A DNA stretch of 27,522 bases from NCBI GenBank assembly GCA_037190665.1, contig JBBCJT010000215.1, positions 1 to 27,522 of the forward strand, read 5' to 3'. Source of the stretch: JBBCJT01 sp037190665 (GTDB lineage Bacteria > Pseudomonadota > Alphaproteobacteria > Acetobacterales > Acetobacteraceae). The translations under genes were made by a program, and so were the position numbers. Positions within the stretch are counted from its first letter, which is position 1; every line of letters starts with the position of its first letter. Below the pieces are notes generated by a model that saw only the letters and a list, made by a program, of their open reading frames with translations, searched no databases and was not told the origin of the DNA. Of the stretch, positions 1 through 7,338 are shown piece by piece.

Positions 1-216
1 AGATCGGCATCGGGGGCAGCATCGTTCATGCACGCCATATGGGGCTACGCGACGCGGGGCGACACTCCGGCCGTTGCGGTGGTGAAGCGCGGGGCGCTGC
101 CCCACACCCCGGCAGGGCGCTGCCCTGCACCCGCAAGGGGCCACCGGCCCCTTGACCCGGGCTCCTCAAGAGGGCCTCCGGCCAAATCGATCATCTGCCC
201 CCATCCCCCTCGATAG
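1..216 (+). CDS. possible 3' end of a gene entering from the left edge, tail formed by a repeat
   Basis: One plus-strand frame is open from the first base to a TAG at 214-216. Its first ~28 codons (containing SFMHAIWGYATRGD and ending AVAVVK) read like ordinary protein. The remaining codons are translated multi-hairpin repeat, so they are probably not functional sequence. A plus-strand gene ending here would converge with the transporter operon that ends at 351, which suits the strong hairpin between them. The family is not recognised. Third-position GC is only moderately high, so this could also be non-coding. An alternative is a minus-strand start at 29 or 38 leaving the window, but neither has a visible ribosome binding site. 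Confidence 0.25.
   Translation, partial: RSASGAASFMHAIWGYATRGDTPAVAVVKRGALPHTPAGRCPAPARGHRPLDPGSSRGPPAKSIICPHPPR
88..190. repeat. multi-hairpin palindromic repeat, copy A
   Basis: Three perfect short stems follow one another: GGGGC/GCCCC with loop GCT (91-103), CAGGGC/GCCCTG with loop GCT (113-127) and AAGGGGCC/GGCCCCTT with loop ACC (135-153). A looser hairpin and the word GGCCAAATCG follow. The reverse complement of the whole block closely matches 21481-21581, so it is a dispersed element rather than local low complexity. Confidence 0.8.
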
Positions 217-247
217 TTGTCGAGGGGGGATGGGGGCAGATGATCGA
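187..247. terminator. large stem-loop, 27-bp arms, between convergent transcripts
   Basis: The left arm 187-213 is the reverse complement of the right arm 220-247, apart from one extra G in the right arm, with a 6-base loop TAGTTG at 214-219. Such a long, nearly perfect GC-rich stem will fold strongly in RNA from either strand. It sits between repeat copies A and B and downstream of the operon ending at 351. A bidirectional termination or mRNA-end-protection role is inferred; there is no U-tract. Confidence 0.6.
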
Positions 248-257
248 CCTGCTGAAG

Positions 258-346
258 CCTTCCTGAAGGGATCGCGGGTCCAGGGGGCCGTGCCCCCTGG
301 TGGGGTGAAGGGGCAAAGCCCCTGCCGGGGTGTGGGGCAGCGCCCC
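258..346. repeat. multi-hairpin palindromic repeat, copy B (inverted relative to A)
   Basis: Three stems are visible: CCAGGGGGC/GCCCCCTGG with loop CGT (280-300), AGGGGC/GCCCCT with loop AAA (309-323), and GGGGC/GCCCC with loop AGC (334-346). The end containing CCGGGGTGTGGGGCAGCGCC is the reverse complement of the start of copy A, so A and B face each other around the 187-247 stem. It begins five bases after the stop of the ATPase gene ending at 351 and may act as its transcript end. Confidence 0.75.
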
Positions 347-350
347 GCGC

Positions 351-1940
351 TCAGTCGATCCGTGGCGCCGCTTCCAGCAGCGCGCGCGTGTAGTCATGGC
401 GCGGCGCATCGAAGATGCGGTCGCGGTCGCCTTCCTCCACCAGCTTGCCGTGCTGCATCACCGCCACTCGGTCCGCGACCTCCTCCACCGCCGCGAGGTC
501 GTGGGAGACGAACAGGCAGGCGAAGCCACGCTCCTGCTGCAAGGTGCGGAACAGGGTGAGGATCTGCTTCTGCACCGTCATGTCGAGCGCGCTGACCGGC
601 TCATCCGCGACCACCAGCGCCGGATGGCGCACGATGGCGCGGGCGATCGCCACGCGCTGGCGCTGCCCGCCGGAAAGCTGGTGCGGGAAACGCTGCTCGA
701 ACCCGGTCAGCCCGACATCCGCGAAGGTCTGCGCCACACGTTCCCGCTTCTGCGTCGCCGTCATCTCCGGCAGATGCCGCAGCGGCTCGGCCACGATCTC
801 ACCCACGCGCTGGCGTGGATCGAGCGAGGAGTACGGGTCCTGGAACACGATCTGGCAGGCCAGGCGGAACTGCCGCAGCGCATCGCCGTCCGCGCGCGTG
901 ACGTCGGTGCCGTTGAACAGCAAACGCCCGCCGGTGGGTTCCACCAGCCGCAACATCGCCCGGCCGAGCGTGGTCTTGCCCGAACCGCTGCCGCCGACGA
1001 GCGCCACCGTCTCCCCCGGCCGGATGGCGAGGTCCACGCCATCCACCGCGCGCGTCGCCGGGCCGCGGCCGAACAGCCGCCGCCGGCCGCCGTACTCCAC
1101 GACCATGCCGCGCGCTTCCAGCACCGGCCGGTCGCCGTGGCTGCGCGGCGGGCGCGGGCTGCGGCGCGGCAGCGCATCGACCAGCGCGCGCGTGTAGGGA
1201 TCGGCCGGCGCGGCCAGCAGTTCGCGCGCACCGCCCTGCTCCACGATCCGCCCGCTGCGCATGACGATGGCGCGGTCCGCATAGCGCGCGACGAGGCCGA
1301 GATTGTGCGTGATCAGCAGCACCGCCGTGCCCTCGTCGCGGGCGAGCCCGACCATCAGGTCGAGGATTTCCCGCTGCACCAGCGTATCCAGCGCGGTGGT
1401 GGGTTCGTCGGCGATCAGCAGCGCCGGCTTCAGCATCATCACCGAGGCCAGCATGATGCGCTGGCGCATCCCGCCGGAGAACTCGTGCGGATAGGCCGAC
1501 AGGCAGGCTTCCGGGTTGCGGATCTGCACCCGCCGCAGCATGGCGATGCAGGCCTCGCGGATGGCTGCATTGTCCAGCTTGGTGTGCAGCGCCATGCCTT
1601 CGTGCATCTGCGCGCCGATGGTCAGCGCCGGGTTCAGCGAGACCATCGGCTCCTGGAACACCATGCCGATCTCGGCCCCGCGCAGATCGCGCAGCCGCGC
1701 CGGCGTGGCCTCCGCGATGTCCTCGCCGCGGAAGCGGATCGCGCCGGCCTCCCGCGTCAGTCCGCTCGGCAGCAGGCCGATCACCGCGCGGCCGGTGGCA
1801 GTCTTGCCGCTGCCGGACTCGCCGACCACGGCCAGGATCTCGCCGGCGGCGACAGTGAAGCTGATCCCGTCCACCGCGACCACGCGCCCGTTGCCGGCGG
1901 TGATGCGCAGCCCTTCGACGGCAAGCAGCGGCGCGCTCAT
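351..1940 (-). CDS. dipeptide/oligopeptide ABC transporter, fused double ATP-binding protein (DppD-DppF type)
   Basis: This 529-residue protein carries two complete ABC ATPase domains and should energise the DppB/DppC-type permeases encoded just upstream. Domain 1 has Walker A GESGSGKT (40-47), signature FSGGM (154-158) and Walker B LLIADE. Domain 2 has Walker A GGSGSGKTT (316-324), signature LSGGQ (422-426) and Walker B LVVADE. Each domain ends with the oligopeptide-type tail motif DPYTRALV or HDYTRALL. In E. coli these halves are separate DppD and DppF; a single fused chain is a known arrangement in proteobacteria. The start codon overlaps the preceding permease stop (ATGA, 1937-1940), indicating translational coupling. 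It is the last gene of the operon. The substrate cannot be read from this subunit. Confidence 0.95.
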   Translation of the reverse strand: MSAPLLAVEGLRITAGNGRVVAVDGISFTVAAGEILAVVGESGSGKTATGRAVIGLLPSGLTREAGAIRFRGEDIAEATPARLRDLRGAEIGMVFQEPMVSLNPALTIGAQMHEGMALHTKLDNAAIREACIAMLRRVQIRNPEACLSAYPHEFSGGMRQRIMLASVMMLKPALLIADEPTTALDTLVQREILDLMVGLARDEGTAVLLITHNLGLVARYADRAIVMRSGRIVEQGGARELLAAPADPYTRALVDALPRRSPRPPRSHGDRPVLEARGMVVEYGGRRRLFGRGPATRAVDGVDLAIRPGETVALVGGSGSGKTTLGRAMLRLVEPTGGRLLFNGTDVTRADGDALRQFRLACQIVFQDPYSSLDPRQRVGEIVAEPLRHLPEMTATQKRERVAQTFADVGLTGFEQRFPHQLSGGQRQRVAIARAIVRHPALVVADEPVSALDMTVQKQILTLFRTLQQERGFACLFVSHDLAAVEEVADRVAVMQHGKLVEEGDRDRIFDAPRHDYTRALLEAAPRID

Positions 1941-2749
1941 CGTTCGTGCGTCCGCGGGTCGAGCCGGTCACGCAATGCGTCACCCAGCAGGTTGATGCCG
2001 AGCATGGTCACGGCGATGCACAGGCCGGGCGCGAGGCTGAGCCACAGCGCGGTGTCCATGTGCGGCCGCGCGGCGGCGAGCATGTTCCCGGCGGTGGGCG
2101 CGGGCGGCGGCACGCCGAGGCCGAGGAATGACAGTGCCGCCTCCGCCAGGATCGCCCAGCCGAACATCGACGTGGCGAGCACGATCACCGGCGAGGCCGT
2201 GTTGGGCAGCACGTGCCGCCACATCGTGTAGCCCTCGCCGTTGCCGATGGAGCGCGAGGCTTCCACGAACTCGCGCTCGCGGATCGACAGCACCGCGCCA
2301 CGCACCACGCGCCCGACCGTGGGCGCATAGGCAAGGCCGAGGGCGAGCACGATGCCCCACTGGCTCGCCCCGATCACCGCCATCAGCCCCAGCGCCAGCA
2401 GGATGCCCGGAAAGGCCAGCAGAGCGTCGTTGACCGCCATCAGCACCCGATCCACCCAGCCGCGCAGAAAGCCCGCGAGCAGGCCGATCACGGCCCCGAT
2501 CGATACCGCGACCAGCACCGTCAGCCCCGCCACCAGCATCGAGGTGCCGGCGCCTGCCATCAGCCGGCTCAGCACGTCGCGGCCGACCTCATCGGTGCCG
2601 AGCCAGAACTCGGCCGAAGGCGGGCGCAGCCGCCGCCGCAGCCCGACGGCGAGCGGATCGTAAGGTGTCCAGAAGACCGAGGTCGCGGCCATCAGCGCCA
2701 CTGCGCCGACCAGCACGCCGCCCAGCAGGGCATTCGCACGCAGGCGCAT
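1937..2749 (-). CDS. peptide-type ABC transporter permease (DppC/OppC type)
   Basis: A 270-residue inner-membrane permease of the BPD_transp_1 superfamily. The N-terminal hydrophobic helix (NALLGGVLVGAVALMAATSV) and the following FWLGTDEVGRDVLSRL segment are typical of DppC. The cytoplasmic coupling loop EFVEASRSIGNGEGYTMWRH lies about two-thirds along and contacts the ATPase. The start is the ATG at 2749: it overlaps the TGA of the upstream permease as TGATG, and a longer in-frame extension would only read antisense-like sequence inside that permease. The stop overlaps the ATPase start. It should heterodimerise with the 2749-3693 product. Confidence 0.95.
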   Translation of the reverse strand: MRLRANALLGGVLVGAVALMAATSVFWTPYDPLAVGLRRRLRPPSAEFWLGTDEVGRDVLSRLMAGAGTSMLVAGLTVLVAVSIGAVIGLLAGFLRGWVDRVLMAVNDALLAFPGILLALGLMAVIGASQWGIVLALGLAYAPTVGRVVRGAVLSIREREFVEASRSIGNGEGYTMWRHVLPNTASPVIVLATSMFGWAILAEAALSFLGLGVPPPAPTAGNMLAAARPHMDTALWLSLAPGLCIAVTMLGINLLGDALRDRLDPRTHER

Positions 2750-3693
2750 CAGGCGGCGGTCACGCGCGGATCGAAGAACGGATAGGCGAGATCCACGAGC
2801 AGGTTCACCACGACATAGATTGCGGCAATGAACAGCATGCAGCCCTGCACCACCGGGTAGTCGCGCGCGTAGATCGAATCCACCAGCAGCCGCCCGAGGC
2901 CCGGTAGCGTGAACACCGTCTCGATCACCGCCACGCCGCCGAGCAGGTTGCCGAGCACGATGCCGATCAGCGTGAGCGTCGGCGCAAAGGCGTTGGGCAG
3001 CACGTGGCGGCGCAGCACGGCAGGCTCGGAGACGCCCTTGGCGCGCGCGTGCGCGACGTACTCCAGCCGCAGCACGTCGATCGCCGCGGCGCGCGCCATG
3101 CGGGTGATAACGCCGATCTCGATCAGGGTCAGCGTCGCGACCGGCAGGGCGATGTAGACCAGCGCCTCCCGCCAGTTCTCCGCGAAGGACACGTAGCCGA
3201 CCACCGGCACCCAGCCGAGCTTGAGGCCGAACAGCAGCAGCAGCAGCAGTCCGAGCCAGAAGCTGGGAACGGAGAGCAGCGCGGTCGCCCCCGCCACGGC
3301 GGCGAAGTCGAGCGCGGTGTTCTGCTTCCACGCCGCGATGGTGCCGATCGGCACCGCGATCAGCGTGGCGAGCGCCACCGCGACGAAGACGATGGTTGCG
3401 GTGACCTGGAAGCGGCCGACGATCAGCGGCAGCACCGCCAGATCGTTGGTGGTGGAGCGACCGAGATCGCCGGAGACCGCGTGCAGCAGCCACAGGCCGA
3501 ACTGCACCGGCAGCGGCTGGTCGAGCCCCATCTGCGCGCGCAGCCGGGCGAGCTGGACCGGATCGGCGTCGTCGCCCAGCATCAGCACCGCCGGATCGCC
3601 CGGCACCAGCCGCATCAGCAGGAACACCGCCGCGGAGACGAGCAGCAGCGTCGGCAGCGCCAGCAGCAGCCGCTTCAGCACATAGCGCAGCAT
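2749..3693 (-). CDS. peptide-type ABC transporter permease (DppB/OppB type)
   Basis: A 314-residue inner-membrane permease. It opens with the diagnostic DppB helix (MLRYVLKRLLLALPTLLLVS), followed by RLVPGDPAVLMLG, and later carries the coupling loop EYVAHARAKGVSEPAVLRRH. The C-terminus ends with NLLVDLAYPFFDPRVTAA, the usual DppB ending. The leucine run near residue 150 comes from a (CAG)n-like tract on the plus strand around 3231-3250 and is simple codon repetition in a membrane helix. The ATG at 3693 starts one base after the stop of the upstream Ntn-hydrolase gene, so the two are co-transcribed. Confidence 0.95.
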   Translation of the reverse strand: MLRYVLKRLLLALPTLLLVSAAVFLLMRLVPGDPAVLMLGDDADPVQLARLRAQMGLDQPLPVQFGLWLLHAVSGDLGRSTTNDLAVLPLIVGRFQVTATIVFVAVALATLIAVPIGTIAAWKQNTALDFAAVAGATALLSVPSFWLGLLLLLLFGLKLGWVPVVGYVSFAENWREALVYIALPVATLTLIEIGVITRMARAAAIDVLRLEYVAHARAKGVSEPAVLRRHVLPNAFAPTLTLIGIVLGNLLGGVAVIETVFTLPGLGRLLVDSIYARDYPVVQGCMLFIAAIYVVVNLLVDLAYPFFDPRVTAA

Positions 3694-3694
3694 G

Positions 3695-4810
3695 TCAGGC
3701 GGCGGCCGCCCGCGCCTCGCCGTGCAGCGTGTAGCGCGTGAACTGGCGGCTGACCGCGGGCAGCGGGCAGATCTCCAGCACGCCCAGCTTCGGCTGCATC
3801 AGCAGCATCGCCACCGTGGCGGACAGGTTGCCGCCCAGCGACATGCGCGGCGGCCGGCAGACGGCCCAGGGGGTCTGGAAATCGTCGAACAGCGCCTCGC
3901 GCACCGCCTCGATATCGAGCGCGCCGCGCTTCGCATCCAGCGCCGCGCGCACCCGCATGTCGCGGTACAGCGAGTCGGGCGTGTTCGCGATGCCGGTGTC
4001 CTTCAGCTTCGCCAGTGCGACCGGGCTCTGCCAGTGGTTGGCGTGCACGATCACCCCGTCCTGCGGATGCACGAGGAACGTCTCGTCCGGCGCGCACTCG
4101 AAATCCAGCGCGACGCCATCCGCGTGGCTGAGGATGATGTTGTTCGAGCCCGACTTGCGCGTGGTGTAGGCGGCGTGCATCGCCATCGCCAGGTGTTCGC
4201 TTTCCAGGAAGCGACGGCGCAGCAGGGCGAGCGGCACGCCCAGCTCGCGATAATCGCGGTCGCTTTCCAGATAGTTCGCCGTCACCGCGATGCCGGCCGC
4301 GTTCAGCCCCGCGCGCGCGAGCCCGCCCGCCTCCACGAAGGTCAGCAGGTCGGGCCCATCCTCGCGGCGGATGCGCAGCACCACGCCGGTCTCGGCGCAT
4401 TCGGACTTCCAGTCCCAGTTCTGCGCATGCACCAGCAGCCCGTCGCGCGTGACGCCCGGCAGCAGCACCACGCCGGTGCAGCCATCGGGATCGGTCGCCT
4501 GGCTGCGCTTGCCGAGCTGGAGCACCTCCGTGCGCGCATTGATCAGCACGATGTCCTCGAACGGGACATTCGCGCCCTGCGCGATGCCGCGCATCTCGGC
4601 GACGAAGTTCGCGTCGAACGCCTCGATGCGGGGCACGAAGTCGCGCGCCCATCCGCGGATGCGTTCCGCGCCGTGACCGGCCGCGCCGAGCTGCGCGGCG
4701 TAGTGCCCGATGGAGCGGCGGATGCGCTCCGCCGCCTGCGCGCCATACAGCCGGCCACGCGCTTCCGGTGCGCCGTGCAGTTCGATGAGCGGAAAGGGTT
4801 CGACGTTCAT
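3695..4810 (-). CDS. C45-family Ntn hydrolase, isopenicillin-N acyltransferase-like amidohydrolase
   Basis: A 371-residue protein resembling the acyl-CoA:6-aminopenicillanate acyltransferase (peptidase C45) family. These are made as precursors that self-cleave in front of a cysteine, which becomes the N-terminal nucleophile. The candidate is Cys111 in DPDGCTGVV, followed at the expected distance by LVHAQNWDW (126-134), the family's conserved QNWDW-type motif. GSNNIILSHADG and VHANHW are further family-like segments. There is no signal peptide, so the enzyme is cytoplasmic. GAGGAGGCGGGC precedes the ATG at 4810. It lies between the binding-protein gene (11 bases upstream) and the permeases. 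That placement suggests it acts on the imported compound, cleaving an amide or acyl group. The actual substrate is unknown; members outside fungi are mostly uncharacterised. Confidence 0.85.
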   Translation of the reverse strand: MNVEPFPLIELHGAPEARGRLYGAQAAERIRRSIGHYAAQLGAAGHGAERIRGWARDFVPRIEAFDANFVAEMRGIAQGANVPFEDIVLINARTEVLQLGKRSQATDPDGCTGVVLLPGVTRDGLLVHAQNWDWKSECAETGVVLRIRREDGPDLLTFVEAGGLARAGLNAAGIAVTANYLESDRDYRELGVPLALLRRRFLESEHLAMAMHAAYTTRKSGSNNIILSHADGVALDFECAPDETFLVHPQDGVIVHANHWQSPVALAKLKDTGIANTPDSLYRDMRVRAALDAKRGALDIEAVREALFDDFQTPWAVCRPPRMSLGGNLSATVAMLLMQPKLGVLEICPLPAVSRQFTRYTLHGEARAAAA

Positions 4811-4820
4811 GCCCGCCTCC

Positions 4821-6371
4821 TCAGCGCTGGCGCCAGGCGCCCCAGGTCAGCGGCCGCCCCGCCGCCCAGGCCGCGATGCCGCGGATGTCCGGCCGCGTCG
4901 CGACCGTCATCATGCCGAAGTAGAGGCCGATGGTCGGGACCTCCTCCGCCATCATCTCGTGCAGCCGCAGGAAGATCGCGGCGCGCTTGGCGATGTCCGT
5001 CTCCGTCGTGCTTTCGGCCAGCAGCCGGATCGCTTCCGGGTTGTCCCACTGCGCCCACGGGTTCTTCGACTTGTCCGCGATCAGGGAGTTGAAGGCGAGA
5101 CCGGTGTCGAGCCGGGCGGAGAAGGAGAAGGACTGAAGCTGGAAGTTGCCCTGCTGGTAGTTGGAGAGCTGCGTCGCCCAGTCCAGCACCTCCAGCTCCG
5201 CGCGGATGCCGACAGCCGTCAGCATCGCCTGGATCGCCACGGCATTGTCGTACATGCCCGTGTAGCGGCGGTTGGTCTGGATCTTGAGGACCTGGTTGCG
5301 GTAGCCGGCCTCGCGCAGCAGCGCACGCGCCTTCGCCGGATCATGCGCCGGCCAGGCACGGAACGAGTCGTTGAAGAACGACATCGCCGGGCTAACGGGC
5401 GACGGGCTGGGCTGCGCCTGACCATCCGTGCGGACTTCCGTGATCTGCTCCAGATCGATCGCATGCGCGATGGCGCGGCGGATGCGCACGTCCTTCAGGA
5501 CGGGGTCGTTGGTCTGGATCAGCAGCGTGTTCCAGCCCAACCCCTTGGACGAATTCACGCTGAGCCCTTCGGCCCGCAGGGGGGCGGCGCGTTCCTCGTC
5601 CACGTCGGGCACCACGTCCACCGCGCCGGTCTTCAGCGCAGCCTCGGCCGCGGAGGGATCGGGGATGACGCGGTAGATGACCTGATCGAAATACACGTTG
5701 CGGGCGCCGGAATACCCGGAACCGGGCGCGGCACTGAGACCATACTCGGCGAGGCGGTCCATCGCCACGAATTCGCCGCGCCGCCATTCGTTCAGCTTCC
5801 ACGGTCCGGTGCCGATCGGCGTACGAAACTTGCCGTCGGCATCGAAGCTGTCCGGGTGGGCGACGATGACGCCGCACTGGACGTTGGCGAGCATCGCGAG
5901 CAGCAGCGCGTTGCGCGCTTCCAGCTTGTAGACGATCGTGCGCGGATCGGGTGCTTCCATCGACACCACGCGCAGCCCGCCCGGCTGGTTGAAGCTGCGT
6001 TTGCAGGTCCAGGCGGGATTGTCCCACAGCCGGTCCCAGCCCGCCTTCACCTCGGCCGAAGTCAGCTTCGCGCCGTTGTGGAACACGACGTTGTCGCGGA
6101 GGCGGAAGGTCCAGACGAGGCCGTCATCGCTGACCGTCCAGCTTTCCGCCAGCGCCGGACCCACCGTCAGGTCGGCGCGGTAGCCGACCAGCCCCTCGTA
6201 GATCTGATGGGCGATGACGTCGGTGTTGCCGTCGCGGTTGATGCCGGGCTCCAGGCTGCGGATATCCGCATTCAGCGAAATCGTCAGCCGACCGCCGCGC
6301 TGCGGCGTCTCGGCGAAGGCCGAAGCCATGACCACACAGGCCGCCAGCGCGGCCGTTCCGATCCACTTCAT
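4821..6371 (-). CDS. family-5 (peptide/nickel-type) ABC substrate-binding protein
   Basis: A 516-residue periplasmic binding protein of the SBP_bac_5 family. The start at 6371 gives a Sec signal peptide (MKWIGTAALAACVVMASAFA, cleaved near residue 20-21) and has GGGGAC upstream; the frame is open further upstream but that part is an antisense-like shadow of the hydrolase gene. Family hallmarks are LTISLNADIRSLEPG, the ALAESWTVSDDGLVWTFRLR segment, FHNGAKLTSAEV, PIGTGPWKLNEW and a C-terminal YFGMMTVATRPDIRG. It delivers substrate to the permeases encoded downstream. The next gene starts 11 bases past its stop. Family-5 proteins bind peptides, opines, nickel complexes and other ligands, so specificity cannot be set from sequence. 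Confidence 0.93.
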   Translation of the reverse strand: MKWIGTAALAACVVMASAFAETPQRGGRLTISLNADIRSLEPGINRDGNTDVIAHQIYEGLVGYRADLTVGPALAESWTVSDDGLVWTFRLRDNVVFHNGAKLTSAEVKAGWDRLWDNPAWTCKRSFNQPGGLRVVSMEAPDPRTIVYKLEARNALLLAMLANVQCGVIVAHPDSFDADGKFRTPIGTGPWKLNEWRRGEFVAMDRLAEYGLSAAPGSGYSGARNVYFDQVIYRVIPDPSAAEAALKTGAVDVVPDVDEERAAPLRAEGLSVNSSKGLGWNTLLIQTNDPVLKDVRIRRAIAHAIDLEQITEVRTDGQAQPSPSPVSPAMSFFNDSFRAWPAHDPAKARALLREAGYRNQVLKIQTNRRYTGMYDNAVAIQAMLTAVGIRAELEVLDWATQLSNYQQGNFQLQSFSFSARLDTGLAFNSLIADKSKNPWAQWDNPEAIRLLAESTTETDIAKRAAIFLRLHEMMAEEVPTIGLYFGMMTVATRPDIRGIAAWAAGRPLTWGAWRQR

Positions 6372-6418
6372 CGCATCGTCCCCGTTGCTGCGTCCGCTTT
6401 CCGTCCCATGCCGACCAC

Positions 6419-7273
6419 CTACGCCGCCGCCATGCTGCGCGCGTAGTGTTCGGCGAAGAAATCCGCGACCACCGGCGCGATCTTCTCGTGGCTGTGGGCG
6501 ACGCCGGGCACGATGTCGTGCCGCACGGCGATGCCCTGCGCCTCGAAGCTCGCGCGCAATGCGCGCAGGCGGTCGATGCGCGTCGCGCCCGCCGCATCGG
6601 CGCCCGGCATCCATAGCTTGCTGCCCGGCGCGATGGTGATCTCCCACGTGTCGGTGTCCGCGCCGCCGACAACCATCTGCACGGCCACGCCGCGCATCGC
6701 GGCGACATCGACCGGCGCGCCGAAGCGGGCGGCGAAGTCGCGCGTGCCGACCCAGAAATCGTGGCCGTCGTCCAGCAGCGTCACCATGCCGGGCGCGCCG
6801 ATCGAAACGGCATCCAGCCTGTCAGGATGCAGATACAGGAAACGGTGGGTGAAGTGGCCGCCGCCCGAGAAGCCGCACAGCGAGAAGCGCGACCCGGCGA
6901 TGCGGTAGCGGTCGCGCATCTCCTCCACCATCGCGAGCAGCACCGCGTCGTAGTGGAGGTTCCCCGCGCGGATGAACTTGTAGCTGTTCAGTTCGCCCGG
7001 GGCAGTGATGCCGGCCGGGAACAGCGGGGCGAGGATAATGAGCTGCCGCCGCTCGGCGAGGTCGATGTACGCTTCGCGATAGGCGGCGTTGTCCCGCAGC
7101 GTGCCGTGGACGACGACGAGCAGCGGATAGCGCTGGCTGTCTTCCTCGGCATAGCTGCGCGGCACGTAGGCGCAGTAGGAGAAGCGCGGATCCGCCTGGC
7201 AGGCGTGCACGACCGTGCGGCCGAAGTCGTAGTAGCTGAGCTTCGCGCCGTGACCCGGAACCAGACGCACCAT
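6419..7273 (-). CDS. alpha/beta-hydrolase, esterase/PHB-depolymerase-like
   Basis: A 284-residue serine hydrolase. The oxyanion region is LLVVVHGT (51-58), the nucleophile elbow is GFSGGG with Ser136, and a catalytic His is probably in GVAHSHEK near residue 260. The motif GFSGGGHFTHRFLYLHPD resembles the polyhydroxybutyrate-depolymerase/esterase-like branch. No signal peptide is evident. The start is taken as the ATG at 7273 with GGTGAGG upstream; the longer frame from 7366 would overlap the divergent regulator's start codon at 7339. It is the first gene of the minus-strand operon, 47 bases before the binding protein, and so probably processes the imported compound. Confidence 0.82.
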   Translation of the reverse strand: MVRLVPGHGAKLSYYDFGRTVVHACQADPRFSYCAYVPRSYAEEDSQRYPLLVVVHGTLRDNAAYREAYIDLAERRQLIILAPLFPAGITAPGELNSYKFIRAGNLHYDAVLLAMVEEMRDRYRIAGSRFSLCGFSGGGHFTHRFLYLHPDRLDAVSIGAPGMVTLLDDGHDFWVGTRDFAARFGAPVDVAAMRGVAVQMVVGGADTDTWEITIAPGSKLWMPGADAAGATRIDRLRALRASFEAQGIAVRHDIVPGVAHSHEKIAPVVADFFAEHYARSMAAA

Positions 7274-7338
7274 CAGCGCCTCACCCGGCCGTGCGATCCA
7301 CGTGACATCCCGCCCCCGATTCTGTATTTCGCGATCAT
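7274..7338. promoter_or_regulatory. divergent promoter region, hydrolase-transporter operon versus GntR regulator
   Basis: Only 65 bases separate the two start codons. On the plus strand GTGACA (7302-7307), a 17-base gap and TATTTC (7325-7330) form a fair sigma-70-like promoter that would start transcription at about 7337-7339, at the regulator's ATG. No ribosome binding site precedes that ATG, so a leaderless message is possible. An 8-bp palindrome TCATATGA (7335-7342) covers the start codon. A minus-strand promoter is not clear; CAGAAT near 7320 is a weak -10 candidate. Confidence 0.4.

Noticed and set aside
1..38. Minus-strand gene start at 29 or 38 leaving the window
   Set aside because: No ribosome binding site or promoter is visible and only about a dozen codons can be read; the opposite-strand frame reads more like protein.
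330..2231. Long 633-codon open frame on the plus strand opposite the ATPase and permease genes
   Set aside because: It is antisense to two clear ABC genes with conserved motifs; its product is low-complexity His/Arg/Ala-rich, as expected for a high-GC shadow frame.
3231..3250. (CAG)n tract as a possible phase-variation repeat
   Set aside because: It encodes a leucine run in a membrane helix of the DppB-type permease. A triplet repeat would not shift the frame, and nothing indicates variation.
6372..6647. N-terminal extension of the binding protein to the upstream start at 6647
   Set aside because: The added 92 residues are antisense-like to the hydrolase gene and would bury a clear signal peptide that begins at 6371.
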